The notes under the pieces are model-generated. The model saw only the letters and a program-made list of their open reading frames with translations. It did not search any database and was not told where the DNA came from. From an uncultured Prevotella sp. (GTDB lineage: Bacteria > Bacteroidota > Bacteroidia > Bacteroidales > Bacteroidaceae): a DNA stretch of 47,415 nt. The translations under genes were made by a program, and so were the position numbers. The stretch is from positions 1 through 47,415 of the forward strand of contig CALIZL010000013.1 in assembly GCA_938028745.1 (NCBI GenBank), in the 5' to 3' direction. Shown here piece after piece: positions 1 to 7,067 of this stretch (within the stretch, counting starts at the first letter, position 1; every line of letters begins with the position of its first letter).

Positions 1-1
1 C

Positions 2-16
2 CATGATGCAAAAGTA
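2..16 (-). promoter_or_regulatory. Possible -7 element and start of a gene leaving the left edge
   Basis: On the minus strand TACTTTTG (positions 16 to 9) fits the Bacteroidetes -7 consensus TAnnTTTG, and an ATG follows only four bases later (positions 4-2). If real, a gene begins here with an almost leaderless transcript and runs out of the window. No -33 element is clear, so this is tentative. Confidence 0.3.
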
Positions 17-58
17 ATAAAAATAATTTGTCCCCACTAATTTTCCGCTGAGCCAAAA

Positions 59-345
59 AAGGTGAAAAGGTGAAAAGGTGAAAAGATCGCTTCGCCCACC
101 AATCTTGTTAACTTGTTAGCTCATCAACTTGTCAACTGGTTAGCTCGTCAACTGGTTAACTTGTCAATGCGTTGTCGAACAGAATTGGATTTGCAACGAC
201 ATAAGGTGCATCGTAAACCAACAAAAAGTGCTCCTCTTCCTCTGCGTAAGGTTGTATTTATCTTTTCACCTTTACAATTTATCACCCTTTCACCTTTAAA
301 GGGCGCAGCCATTTTTTCACCCTTTCACCCTTTCACCTTTACAAG
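59..345. repeat. Intergenic microrepeats (GGTGAAAAG and CAACTTGTTAG types)
   Basis: Positions 59-90 repeat GGTGAAAA. Positions 103-172 repeat AACTTGT/CAACTGGTTAG-like units. Positions 261-345 carry the complementary TTTCACCTTT units. The short reading frame across this stretch is made of repeat sequence and is not considered coding. The same two unit types recur in many other intergenic gaps of the window. Confidence 0.75.
181..255 (+). repeat. Dispersed repeat, copy 1 (partner at 2512-2585)
   Basis: This stretch (GGATTTG..., GGTGCAT, GTAAA, TTCCTCTGCG, AAGG) matches 2512-2585 in the same order and orientation with scattered differences. It lies in non-coding sequence and its function is unknown. 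Confidence 0.55.
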
Positions 346-376
346 CCTAGCTTTGTAGCAATCGTAGTGTTGGGGG

Positions 377-787
377 TTATACAATGCCAATAAGTCTACG
401 GCCAATTTTGTGTAATCCCTCAACGATACGTTGTCTTTGTTGTGGGCGAGCCTTTTTAAGGCCGTTAGCATAATGGCTCAATTGCCTCTCGTTCACCCCA
501 GAGGCGCGCGATATGGCCGCAAGACTAGCGTATGGCTCGCATGAACGAAGAAGGGCGGCCGTGTCTAAATGGTACTCAAATTCGTATTCGCCATTACGCA
601 ACCATAGGGGTACGTCTTCGCCATCTGCAATCATTCCCTCGATATGAAACTGCAATGTCGTAGCTATTTCTTTTATCAGTTCGTCGTAGGTCTTAGCTGT
701 AAGCACAACGCTACCAGGTACATTGTGGCCTAAGCTGGCGCCAAAGTTGTGGTCGTACCATTCTATATTTACTTTTATCTTTTTCAT
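377..787 (-). CDS. hicB: HicB-family antitoxin
   Basis: A 136-residue protein with the layout of HicB antitoxins. The N-terminal part (about residues 1-70, MKKIKVNIEW..., with AKTYDELIKEI) fits the partial RNase-H-like HicB fold. The C-terminal part (about 85-130, ISRASGVNERQLSHYANGLK) is a helix-turn-helix of the Xre type. HicB proteins bind and neutralise HicA, an mRNA-cleaving toxin, and usually repress their own operon through the C-terminal domain. The matching hicA lies upstream on the same strand at 1076-1240. The gap of 288 bp between them is unusually long and is largely filled by an inverted-repeat element. The family call rests on domain layout and on the hicA neighbour. Confidence 0.8.
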   Translation of the reverse strand: MKKIKVNIEWYDHNFGASLGHNVPGSVVLTAKTYDELIKEIATTLQFHIEGMIADGEDVPLWLRNGEYEFEYHLDTAALLRSCEPYASLAAISRASGVNERQLSHYANGLKKARPQQRQRIVEGLHKIGRRLIGIV

Positions 788-893
788 AAATGCTGTTGTT
801 TAATGTTTGTTGACTAGTGCATAGGTTATGTAAAGCAGGAAGATTTCTTATTTCCACCCAGTCTGTTTCCAAATACTGTTTAGCAAGAACTGG

Positions 894-1097
894 CTTAAAC
901 CCCAATCGGTCGTTAGACCGCTTACCTATTATTTTAGGTTGTTTCCGTCGCTTCCTGTTCATCTTTCGTTTGCTTGTCGGCATCTTACTTGTCTTATTCT
1001 CTTGACGTAGCCCGCTACGCCTTCAAGAATAAGACAAGCAGGATGCTCAACAATCAAACAAAATCTGCACAGGCTCTAACAGCCGATTTGGCTTAAA
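894..1097. mobile_element. MITE-like inverted-repeat element inserted in hicAB
   Basis: A 204-bp segment whose two halves are inverted copies. The ends match (left TTAAACCCCAATCGGTCG at 895-912; right end, read on the minus strand, TTTAAGCCAAATCGGC at 1097-1082). The centre forms a long hairpin: 980-1011 pairs with 1014-1046 almost throughout (shared core AATAAGACAAG). It contains no gene. The terminal motif occurs at several other places in the window. It covers the 3' end of hicA and separates hicA from hicB, which suggests insertion. No target-site duplication is obvious. Confidence 0.6.
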
Positions 1098-1240
1098 TTA
1101 TCGCTAGCCTTGCCTCTTATCGTTACTTTCCCTTTCTTTGTAGGGTGCTTAAATTGTCGATGGTCGCCCTTTGTGGTGCTGAGCACCCAGCCGTCTGTTT
1201 CCAACATTTTGATAACCTCCTTAACTTTATACCTTTTCAT
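1076..1240 (-). CDS. hicA: HicA-family mRNA interferase toxin, C-terminally truncated
   Basis: A 54-residue ORF starting MKRYKVKEVIKML and containing the HicA hallmark GDHRQFKHPTKKGKVTI. His27 corresponds to the catalytic His in the usual GSH motif. HicA toxins bind and cleave mRNA. Family members normally run to about 58-62 residues and end in a helix of the type NSILKQAGL. Here the reading ends NLSQIGC instead, and the last residues are encoded by the terminal motif of the inverted-repeat element at 894-1097. The C-terminal helix therefore appears replaced by element sequence. The toxin may be inactive, which could explain why the widened gap to hicB is tolerated. A good promoter lies about 30 bp upstream. 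Confidence 0.75.
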   Translation of the reverse strand: MKRYKVKEVIKMLETDGWVLSTTKGDHRQFKHPTKKGKVTIRGKASDNLSQIGC

Positions 1241-1268
1241 CTGTGTTTCATGTTATTATTAGGCAATA

Positions 1269-1299
1269 CAAAAGTAGTAAAAGTAATGCTGATTTACAA
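1269..1299 (-). promoter_or_regulatory. hicAB promoter
   Basis: Minus strand TACTTTTG (1276-1269) matches TAnnTTTG, with TTG (1299-1297) 20 bases upstream as the -33 element. Transcription would start about 20 bases before the hicA ATG. Confidence 0.6.
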
Positions 1300-1330
1300 G
1301 CTGATGTCAAAAGAAAAGTTTCAGTGCGTT

Positions 1331-1355
1331 GTTTAAGCCCAATCGTCTGTTTAGA
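1331..1355 (+). repeat. Copy of the TTTAARCCCAATCG terminal motif
   Basis: GTTTAAGCCCAATCGTCTGT then TTAGA matches the end motif of the 894-1097 element. It stands upstream of the hicAB promoter with no visible partner in inverted orientation nearby other than the element itself. Confidence 0.5.
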
Positions 1356-1521
1356 TGTTTCTGAAAACAATGTGGTGCGAAACGGCACGATAAAAAGACA
1401 GACATCGTGTCATAATCTGTTTGTCGTCTTTGTAATGCCAACATAAAATAGCAAATTCCTCTTGTGTGCGAAGCGTAGAACAGAGCAACCCACCGGCTTA
1501 TGAACAGACGAAAACCCAACT

Positions 1522-1733
1522 CCCGAATACATCAACTCATCAACTTACAAACTCAAGAACCCATCAGCTTATAAACCCAAGAACCCATAAACTTACAAAC
1601 TCTTCAACTCACAATCTCACAAACTCATCAACTTACAAACTCAAGAACTCATCAACTTATAAACTCAAGACCCCATCAACTTGTAAACTCTTCAACTCAC
1701 AAACTCATAATCTCACCAACTCGAAATCTTAAA
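1522..1733. repeat. AACTCATCAACTTAC microrepeat array
   Basis: About 210 bp of tandem 7-9-base units of the form AACTCATC, AACTTAC, AAACTCAAG, AACCCATC. A reading frame runs through it (products rich in TNSST and HQLTN), but this follows from the repeat and is not evidence for a protein. Confidence 0.8.
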
Positions 1734-2345
1734 TCGTTATTATTTATTTTACAACATCGCTCCAAATTCCACTCCATTCTAGCGAAAATTTAGGTTAAAA
1801 AGTAGGTAAATTGCCACAAAAAATGACCTTTCGCGTCTTCCAATATGTTCGTTTTTAAGAAAAAGAACTGCATTTTGCACCATTTAGCCTTTCTAGATTG
1901 GTTGCCAGCTCATGATTTTTGTAGTCCAAAAACCTACTTTTAGGCCCCAAAAAACCACTTTTTAACGACCATTTTGCCCTTTTTAGCCCGGTATTTCATG
2001 GTTCTTAGAGGTCTTGTTTATACAATTTCAGCGTATTTTTATGCTTTTTGCCTTGCGTTTAGCACCATTTTGCACTGCATTTAGCATCGAAACGCACTAC
2101 GTTTTGCACCATATTGCATTGTATTTAGCACCATATTGCACTCTATTTTGCAGGAAATAGCCCGAAAGTTGGTGTAAATGGCGTTCCCTTGGAATAGATA
2201 TTCGTTTTGCATCATTCGCAGACTAACCCAATTTTGCATCAAAACAAACCTTCGCGAGAATCGATTTTTTGCGGCAAGGTTCGCGGTTGGTGGAGGAAAA
2301 TGGCACTTTTAATGTTAAATTTCTTACTGAAAAGTTGACATTGTT
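1730..2345 (+). repeat. Long non-coding repeat, copy A
   Basis: First of three copies (others at 17278-18122 plus and 30652-31487 minus). Landmarks in order: CCATTCTAGCGAAAA near 1773, TGCACCATTTAGCC near 1877, a block of alternating TTTTGCACC and TTTAGCACC units at about 2045-2150, CTTCGCGAGAATCGATT near 2250, GCGGCAAGGT, GCGGTTGGTGGA, and a final CTGAAAAGTTGACATT. The copies are diverged but collinear. No frame stays open in all three, so it is probably not protein-coding. Confidence 0.75.
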
Positions 2346-2928
2346 CCAAGATGACCAGTTGACAAGTTAACGAGCTGACGAGCGTGTTGGTTCGGGAATT
2401 TATGGGCTGGGGGACTTTGGGAGGAGTTTATTGGCTCACAAGTTTGTGAGTAGACAAGGCTTGTCGTCCACTCCGTACAAGCCATTTAGCTAAACTCTTT
2501 ATAGTGAAACAGAAATGGATTTGGAAAGCCGTAGGTGCATGGTAAGCAAACAGAAAGGGTTTCTTTTCCTCTGCGCAAGGGGGTATTGATGCCACGCTAT
2601 GCACGTCTTACATTCTTCTAACAATCATTTTCCAAAAGCAATTCTGTTTGACTATAACTCCGTCACCCCTCTTTGACAACATTATGAGTTCGTTCCTTTT
2701 CAAGACATACCCAGGTTTTGGCATAGGCAAATAGGGCAGAACTTCGGGTTTTGTTGTGTTTTTGTGCAGTACTTCGTACATGAAGGATGAGTGTTTATCT
2801 TGGTTTTACTGCCCATAGCTAATCAACTACGCCCAATTATTGCTTTAATTTCTTTTCCTTTCATATCTCAGCAAGATGGTTTTTGTTTGTCTTTTTTTCC
2901 ACCCTTACAGCGAGAATAAAGTTTATTG
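2346..2928. other. Gene-free stretch
   Basis: Nothing coding was recognised. It holds a few AAGTTAACGAGC-like microrepeats just after copy A and the second copy of the dispersed repeat (2512-2585, compare 181-255). Confidence 0.5.
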
Positions 2929-3534
2929 TTATGGCAAAAGCTTGCCAACAAAAGGTTTTACCACGTCATTATACAGGGCCTTGCGGTAGATTCCTGCTGA
3001 TAATCCGTTCCACTCCGTTTTCCACATAGCTGTAAAAATGATGATGTAGATGCAGTTATCAACGAGGAAGGTTGTGCCAAATGCAGGTCCGATATATTCT
3101 TTTAGCATGAACCACCCTGTATGAGAAAGGCTGATTTTCCACCCTTTGTCTGCTGATTTCACGGCAAGGATGGTCATCTGTTCCTGCTCACCGCCGTTAT
3201 TGCTCACCTCAATGTCCTTTATTATAATGGACAGTGGGTGAGAGAAGAGTTTGTTGTCCACCTTTTCCAATGATGATGTAACCAAGTGTTTGTCTCCCTC
3301 GCAGCCTTTCGGAGGTCTGAAAGTCTTGCCCGTCCAATGCAGTTTGATATTGTCTTTGGCGGATATAACCTGATAGCGGGGTGTTTGTAGGCGCAACATC
3401 GAGTCTGTTAGCATGCCGTCTTGGCCCAGATTTAGAGGTCGTGCAGTTTGTGCAAGGCATGGCGATAATGTGCAAGCAGAAAGCGCGGTGCACAAAGTTA
3501 GCCGTTTAAGACGTATAGTAAAGGCGTTTTTCAT
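2929..3534 (-). CDS. Exported hypothetical protein
   Basis: A 201-residue protein of unrecognised family. The N-terminus has a basic start and a hydrophobic stretch (about residues 10-29, LTLCTALSACTLSPCLAQ). This could be cut by signal peptidase I after CLA, or by signal peptidase II at the LSAC lipobox-like site. The mature part has no motif I recognise. It contains a mainly beta-type pattern and an aromatic, hydrophobic stretch near residues 155-172 (LVDNCIYIIIFTAMW). It starts 20 bp after the lipoprotein gene at 3555-3923, so the two are probably one transcription unit acting in the envelope. Confidence 0.65.
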   Translation of the reverse strand: MKNAFTIRLKRLTLCTALSACTLSPCLAQTARPLNLGQDGMLTDSMLRLQTPRYQVISAKDNIKLHWTGKTFRPPKGCEGDKHLVTSSLEKVDNKLFSHPLSIIIKDIEVSNNGGEQEQMTILAVKSADKGWKISLSHTGWFMLKEYIGPAFGTTFLVDNCIYIIIFTAMWKTEWNGLSAGIYRKALYNDVVKPFVGKLLP

Positions 3535-3554
3535 TCAGGGTACAGTTATGGATT

Positions 3555-3923
3555 TTAATCGTCTTCGAGTATGATTTCGCCATAATAGTCGGGCCTTAAA
3601 TAGTGGTCTGCGTGTTCTATGCCAGACGAACGGTCTTCGTGAAAGCTTTCCACACGAAAGTAAAGGATGTTTCCCACTTCCATCTTTTTGGCAAACTCTC
3701 TGTCTATAAAGCCAATGGTTTTCCCCACAGGCACGCCTTTATTGGATGTCGCTTGCGTTATCCTAATAATATTGTACCTGTTATAAAAAGAATCATCGCC
3801 TGTCAAGGCAATTATTCTTCCTTCGTATCTAATGCTTTGGAGGTCGACCTCTTCTTTGCACGAAGTGCCTAATACAAATGGCAGTATAAGGAGCATAAGC
3901 CATAAAGAAATTCTTTGTTTCAT
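3555..3923 (-). CDS. Small lipoprotein, unknown function
   Basis: A 122-residue protein with a lipoprotein signal: MKQRISLWLMLLILPFVLGTSCKEE, with lipobox-like GTSC and predicted lipidated Cys22. The mature domain (RYEGRIIALTGDD...GNILYFRVESF...DYYGEIILEDD) looks like a small beta-barrel, OB or SH3-like, because the strands alternate regularly, but no family is recognised. It is first of a probable two-gene unit with the exported protein at 2929-3534. It would sit in the inner or outer membrane facing the periplasm or surface. Confidence 0.65.
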   Translation of the reverse strand: MKQRISLWLMLLILPFVLGTSCKEEVDLQSIRYEGRIIALTGDDSFYNRYNIIRITQATSNKGVPVGKTIGFIDREFAKKMEVGNILYFRVESFHEDRSSGIEHADHYLRPDYYGEIILEDD

Positions 3924-4046
3924 ATCGTTTGAGCTAATTTGAGACGTTAAAGGGATGGTGGAGTTAAGTCAAAGGCTTGTAAGTCTATCTGTTTATGAGT
4001 TACCAAGTTGGCGTATTGCTAATTAAAACCCCGAACAGATGTTTTA

Positions 4047-4054
4047 CAAAGATA
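4047..4054 (-). promoter_or_regulatory. Candidate -7 element for the 3923-2929 gene pair
   Basis: Minus strand TATCTTTG matches TAnnTTTG, about 125 bases upstream of the lipoprotein start. No convincing -33 element lies at the right spacing. The rest of the 3924-4334 gap shows nothing recognisable. Confidence 0.35.
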
Positions 4055-4334
4055 GGCATTTTTCTTAATAAAGTATTAACTTACAAGTCTGTTTTTTATG
4101 GAATAGAATTGTTTTTTGTTTGAAAATAACTTGCATTAGGGATTGTGTTTCAGGCAGATTGTTCTGTTCTTCGTTTGTTTGTTCCGTCAATAACACATCC
4201 TGCCGTTTGCCGTAGATAGAGATTTAATGGACTATAAATCGCAAAGTGATTGGAAACGGAAGAGCGACTAGTTGACGAACAAGAAAGTTAGTACTTCACC
4301 AAATTGAACCATAAAAGCTTATCACCCCACAGCA

Positions 4335-5381
4335 TTATAAGCTAGCATACTCACTAACAAACTCTTCTAGCACATTGCCATCGTATGTTTCTTGCTTTAT
4401 CAGCTGGAATTTAGGCGGAATGGCTACGGCCCTAGTACCATCGAATACCGTGAAAGGGGCCGTTTCGCGATGTATCTCGTCGCAACAATTGGCATCGATA
4501 AAGGCTTGATGCACAATGGCACCGCCCTCAACGATGAGCGTTTGCACGTTGTCTTGGTACAGCTGTGCCAGCAATTGCGTGATGGGCTGATGCCGATGCA
4601 GCACCAGGCGGCGCGGGTTTTCGCCCCACCAATGTCGCGTATTTAGTGCGGGATGTTCGCGTTCGTCGGTGGTTTTGCCCACCAAAATGGCATCGCACTC
4701 TGCCCTTAGCTTATGCGACAGCATTTGGGTGAAGGGCGTAGAGATGGCCAGGGCGTGGAAATGGTCGTCGATAAAGCCGTTGGCCGTTTGCGCCCACTTC
4801 ATGATTACGTACGGACGTTGCTCGCGTTGAAACACAATGAAACGGCGATTAAGTGCCAAACACGCTTTTTCGAGCACCCCCACAACCACTTCGATACCTG
4901 CTTGACGTAGTTTTTCGATGCCTCGCCCCTGCACTTTAGAAAAGGGGTCGACACATCCCACCACCACACGCGGCACGCCTTTGCGGATGATAAGGTCTGC
5001 ACAGGGTGGCGTTTTGCCGTAATGCGAACAGGGTTCAAGGCTTACATAAAGCGTGGAGTGGGGCAGAAAAGGTTCGTCTTCGGGCCTGATTGCCGCAAAA
5101 GCGTTTACTTCTGCATGGCCTTCGCCGCAGTGAATGTGATAGCCTTCGCCGATAATGCGGTCGTTATGCACCACTACCGCCCCCACCATCGGATTGGGTT
5201 TAGCCCCCAGCAGTCCGCAACGAGCCAGTTGTAAGCATCGGCGCATGTAGCGTTCGTCGGCTGTTTGGGTGGCGGTGGCGTGCGTTTGTGTCGTTGTTAG
5301 CCCCATGTTGTCGGGCGTCGACGGGGTGTTTTCGGCTTGCGGCAACCATTTTTCCGTGTCGTTCACATTGCTTTTATCCAT
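4335..5381 (-). CDS. ribD: Bifunctional riboflavin biosynthesis protein RibD
   Basis: Makes 5-amino-6-ribitylamino-uracil phosphate in two steps: a deaminase acts on the GTP-cyclohydrolase II product, then an NADPH-dependent reductase acts on it. The N-terminal deaminase domain carries the zinc motifs GHAEVNA and LEPCSHYGKTPPCADLI. The C-terminal reductase domain (from about YVIMKWAQTANG to the end, with ILVGKTTDEREHPALNTR and TLIVEGG) is complete. The ATG at 5381 (MDKSNVN) is chosen. The open frame extends to 5537 but that part lies inside prmC and does not resemble RibD. A later ATG (MGLTTTQ or MRRCLQ) is also possible, because the conserved domain starts near ERYMRRCLQLA. The gene is divergent from prmC with only about 21 bp between starts. 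It is cytoplasmic. Confidence 0.93.
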   Translation of the reverse strand: MDKSNVNDTEKWLPQAENTPSTPDNMGLTTTQTHATATQTADERYMRRCLQLARCGLLGAKPNPMVGAVVVHNDRIIGEGYHIHCGEGHAEVNAFAAIRPEDEPFLPHSTLYVSLEPCSHYGKTPPCADLIIRKGVPRVVVGCVDPFSKVQGRGIEKLRQAGIEVVVGVLEKACLALNRRFIVFQREQRPYVIMKWAQTANGFIDDHFHALAISTPFTQMLSHKLRAECDAILVGKTTDEREHPALNTRHWWGENPRRLVLHRHQPITQLLAQLYQDNVQTLIVEGGAIVHQAFIDANCCDEIHRETAPFTVFDGTRAVAIPPKFQLIKQETYDGNVLEEFVSEYASL

Positions 5382-5397
5382 TTTTTTCTTATTTTTG
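5368..5397 (+). promoter_or_regulatory. prmC promoter, near-leaderless
   Basis: TTG (5368-5370), a 19-base spacer and TATTTTTG (5390-5397) match the Bacteroidetes -33/-7 consensus. The prmC ATG begins at 5403, five bases after the -7 element, so the transcript would have almost no leader. The promoter overlaps the first codons of divergent ribD. Confidence 0.65.
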
Positions 5398-5402
5398 CAG
5401 CC

Positions 5403-6266
5403 ATGACCTACCCCGAATTGTGGCGCCGTTTGTTGCCCCTTTATGATGAAGGCGAGGCCAAGGCCGTTATAAGGATGGTGCTTGACATCGGCTTTGGATT
5501 GTCGTTGGCCGATGTTTACGCTGGCAAAGTTACACAATTATCGCAAGACGATGACCACCGACTGCGCAAAATAATGGATAAATTGGTGCAAGGCGTGCCC
5601 GTACAATATGTGTTGGGGCGTGCCGACTTTGCTGGGCGCACGTTCGATGTGGCGCACGGTGTGCTTATCCCGCGACCAGAAACCGAGGAGTTGTGCGCTT
5701 GGATTGTGCAGTCTTGCAGCCACTTGCCCGTCTGTGGCACGTCGCCCACGTTGTTAGACGTGGGTACGGGCAGCGGCTGTATCGCCACAACGTTGGCCCT
5801 CGACCTACCCACGTGGCGCGTTTCGGCCATAGACATCTCGCAAACGGCACTCGACATCGCCGCACGTAACGCCCAAAAGCTGGGCGCGGAGGTGCGGTTT
5901 GCGCTGCAAGATGCCCTTTGTATGCCCCCCGATGCCGACCTTTGGGATGTGATTGTTAGCAATCCGCCCTACATCATGCAGCGCGAGGCCCAACAGATGT
6001 TGCCCAACGTGTTGCAAAACGAGCCGCATTCGGCACTTTTCGTGCCCAACGAAAATCCGCTGTTGTTTTACGAAAGTATCGCCCGATACGCCTTGCATGC
6101 GCTGAAACGTGGCGGTAAGCTGTTTTTCGAGATTAACCCTTTGTGCCATGAGGCGATGCAAAGAATGTTGGCCGATATGGGATGGCAGGCAATTGAAACG
6201 AGAAAAGATGCCTTTGGAAAGCAAAGAATGATGTCGGCGATAAGGCCAGAGGGGTTGAGAAGTTAA
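5403..6266 (+). CDS. prmC: Release factor glutamine N5-methyltransferase PrmC (HemK)
   Basis: Methylates the Gln of the GGQ loop in peptide-chain release factors using S-adenosylmethionine. The 287-residue product has an N-terminal helical domain (about 1-85), the SAM-binding motif LLDVGTGSGCIATTLA, and the catalytic signature SNPPYI typical of N-methyltransferases. The start MTYPELW at 5403 is chosen over the upstream ATG at 5337, because the upstream part lies within ribD and before the promoter -7 element. Length fits the family (about 280). It heads a housekeeping run prmC-recX-comF on the plus strand, although a 310-bp repeat-filled gap separates it from recX. Confidence 0.93.
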   Translation: MTYPELWRRLLPLYDEGEAKAVIRMVLDIGFGLSLADVYAGKVTQLSQDDDHRLRKIMDKLVQGVPVQYVLGRADFAGRTFDVAHGVLIPRPETEELCAWIVQSCSHLPVCGTSPTLLDVGTGSGCIATTLALDLPTWRVSAIDISQTALDIAARNAQKLGAEVRFALQDALCMPPDADLWDVIVSNPPYIMQREAQQMLPNVLQNEPHSALFVPNENPLLFYESIARYALHALKRGGKLFFEINPLCHEAMQRMLADMGWQAIETRKDAFGKQRMMSAIRPEGLRS

Positions 6267-6570
6267 GGAGTTAAGGAGTTAAGGAGTTAAGCCAAATGCT
6301 TGGTTGCACAATGGCAATCTTTAAAGGTGAAAGGGTGAAAGGGTGAAAAGGTGAAAAGATGGCTGCGCCTTATAAAGGTGAAAGGGTGAAAAAGGTGAAA
6401 GGGTGAAAAAGGTGAAAGGGTGAAAAGATGGCTGCGCCTTTTAACTTAAACACTCACCAACTTATCAACTCCTAAACTTACCAACTCATCAACTCACCAA
6501 CGCACCAACTTATCAACTCATAAACTAATCAACTTATCAACTCACCAACTTACCAACTCATCAACTGAAT
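6262..6570. repeat. Microrepeat-filled gap between prmC and recX
   Basis: Three unit types follow in order: AAGGAGTT (6262-6290), GGTGAAAGGGTGAAAA (6323-6430) and AACTCACCAACTTATC (6440-6566). No gene was seen. The array ends within 15 bases of the recX start. Confidence 0.8.
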
Positions 6571-6578
6571 ATCCAACG

Positions 6579-7067
6579 ATGGAAGACAAACAAAAGCAGA
6601 TAACAGAAGAACAGGCACGCACCCGTTTGGCCGCCCTTTGCGCTAAGGCGGAGCATTGCACGGGAGAAATGCGCGAGAAGATGTGGCGTTGGGGCATTGC
6701 CGAAGACGCGCAACAGCGTATCGTTGACTATCTTGTGACGAACAAGTATGTGGACGACGAGCGGTTTTGCCGTATGTTTGTGCGCGATAAGATTACCTAT
6801 AATCGCTGGGGACGGCGTAAGGTGGAACAGGCCTTGATTGCCAAACGCATTTCGAGCGATGTGTATAAGCCGGTGTTAGACGAGGTGGAGCCCGAAGACT
6901 TTATAGCCGTTTTGCGCCCATTGCTCGACAGTAAGCGCCGCACTTTGAAAGCCGCTACCGACTACGAACTGAACATGAAACTGATAAAGTTTGCCTTAGG
7001 TCGTGGATTTGATATGGAAACCATTCGCAAATGCCTAACCGATGTCGATGAGTTTGCCGAAGATTAG
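6579..7067 (+). CDS. recX: Regulatory protein RecX
   Basis: RecX binds RecA filaments and limits recombinase activity. The 162-residue product is helical and shows the three-repeat RecX pattern: GEMREKMWRWGI..., then the conserved second repeat IVDYLVTNKYVDDERFCRMFVRDK followed by WGRRKVEQALIAKRIS, then a third repeat through the C-terminus. Length fits the family (about 150-170). The 3' end overlaps the comF start by 26 bp, so translation is probably coupled. Confidence 0.9.
   Translation: MEDKQKQITEEQARTRLAALCAKAEHCTGEMREKMWRWGIAEDAQQRIVDYLVTNKYVDDERFCRMFVRDKITYNRWGRRKVEQALIAKRISSDVYKPVLDEVEPEDFIAVLRPLLDSKRRTLKAATDYELNMKLIKFALGRGFDMETIRKCLTDVDEFAED

Noticed and set aside
711..983. 90-residue minus-strand ORF over the hicB start
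   Set aside because: It overlaps hicB in another frame and runs through the inverted-repeat element; no family pattern.
1466..1732. 88-residue ORF rich in Thr/Asn/Ser
   Set aside because: It is a translation of the AACTCAT microrepeat array and has no independent coding signal.
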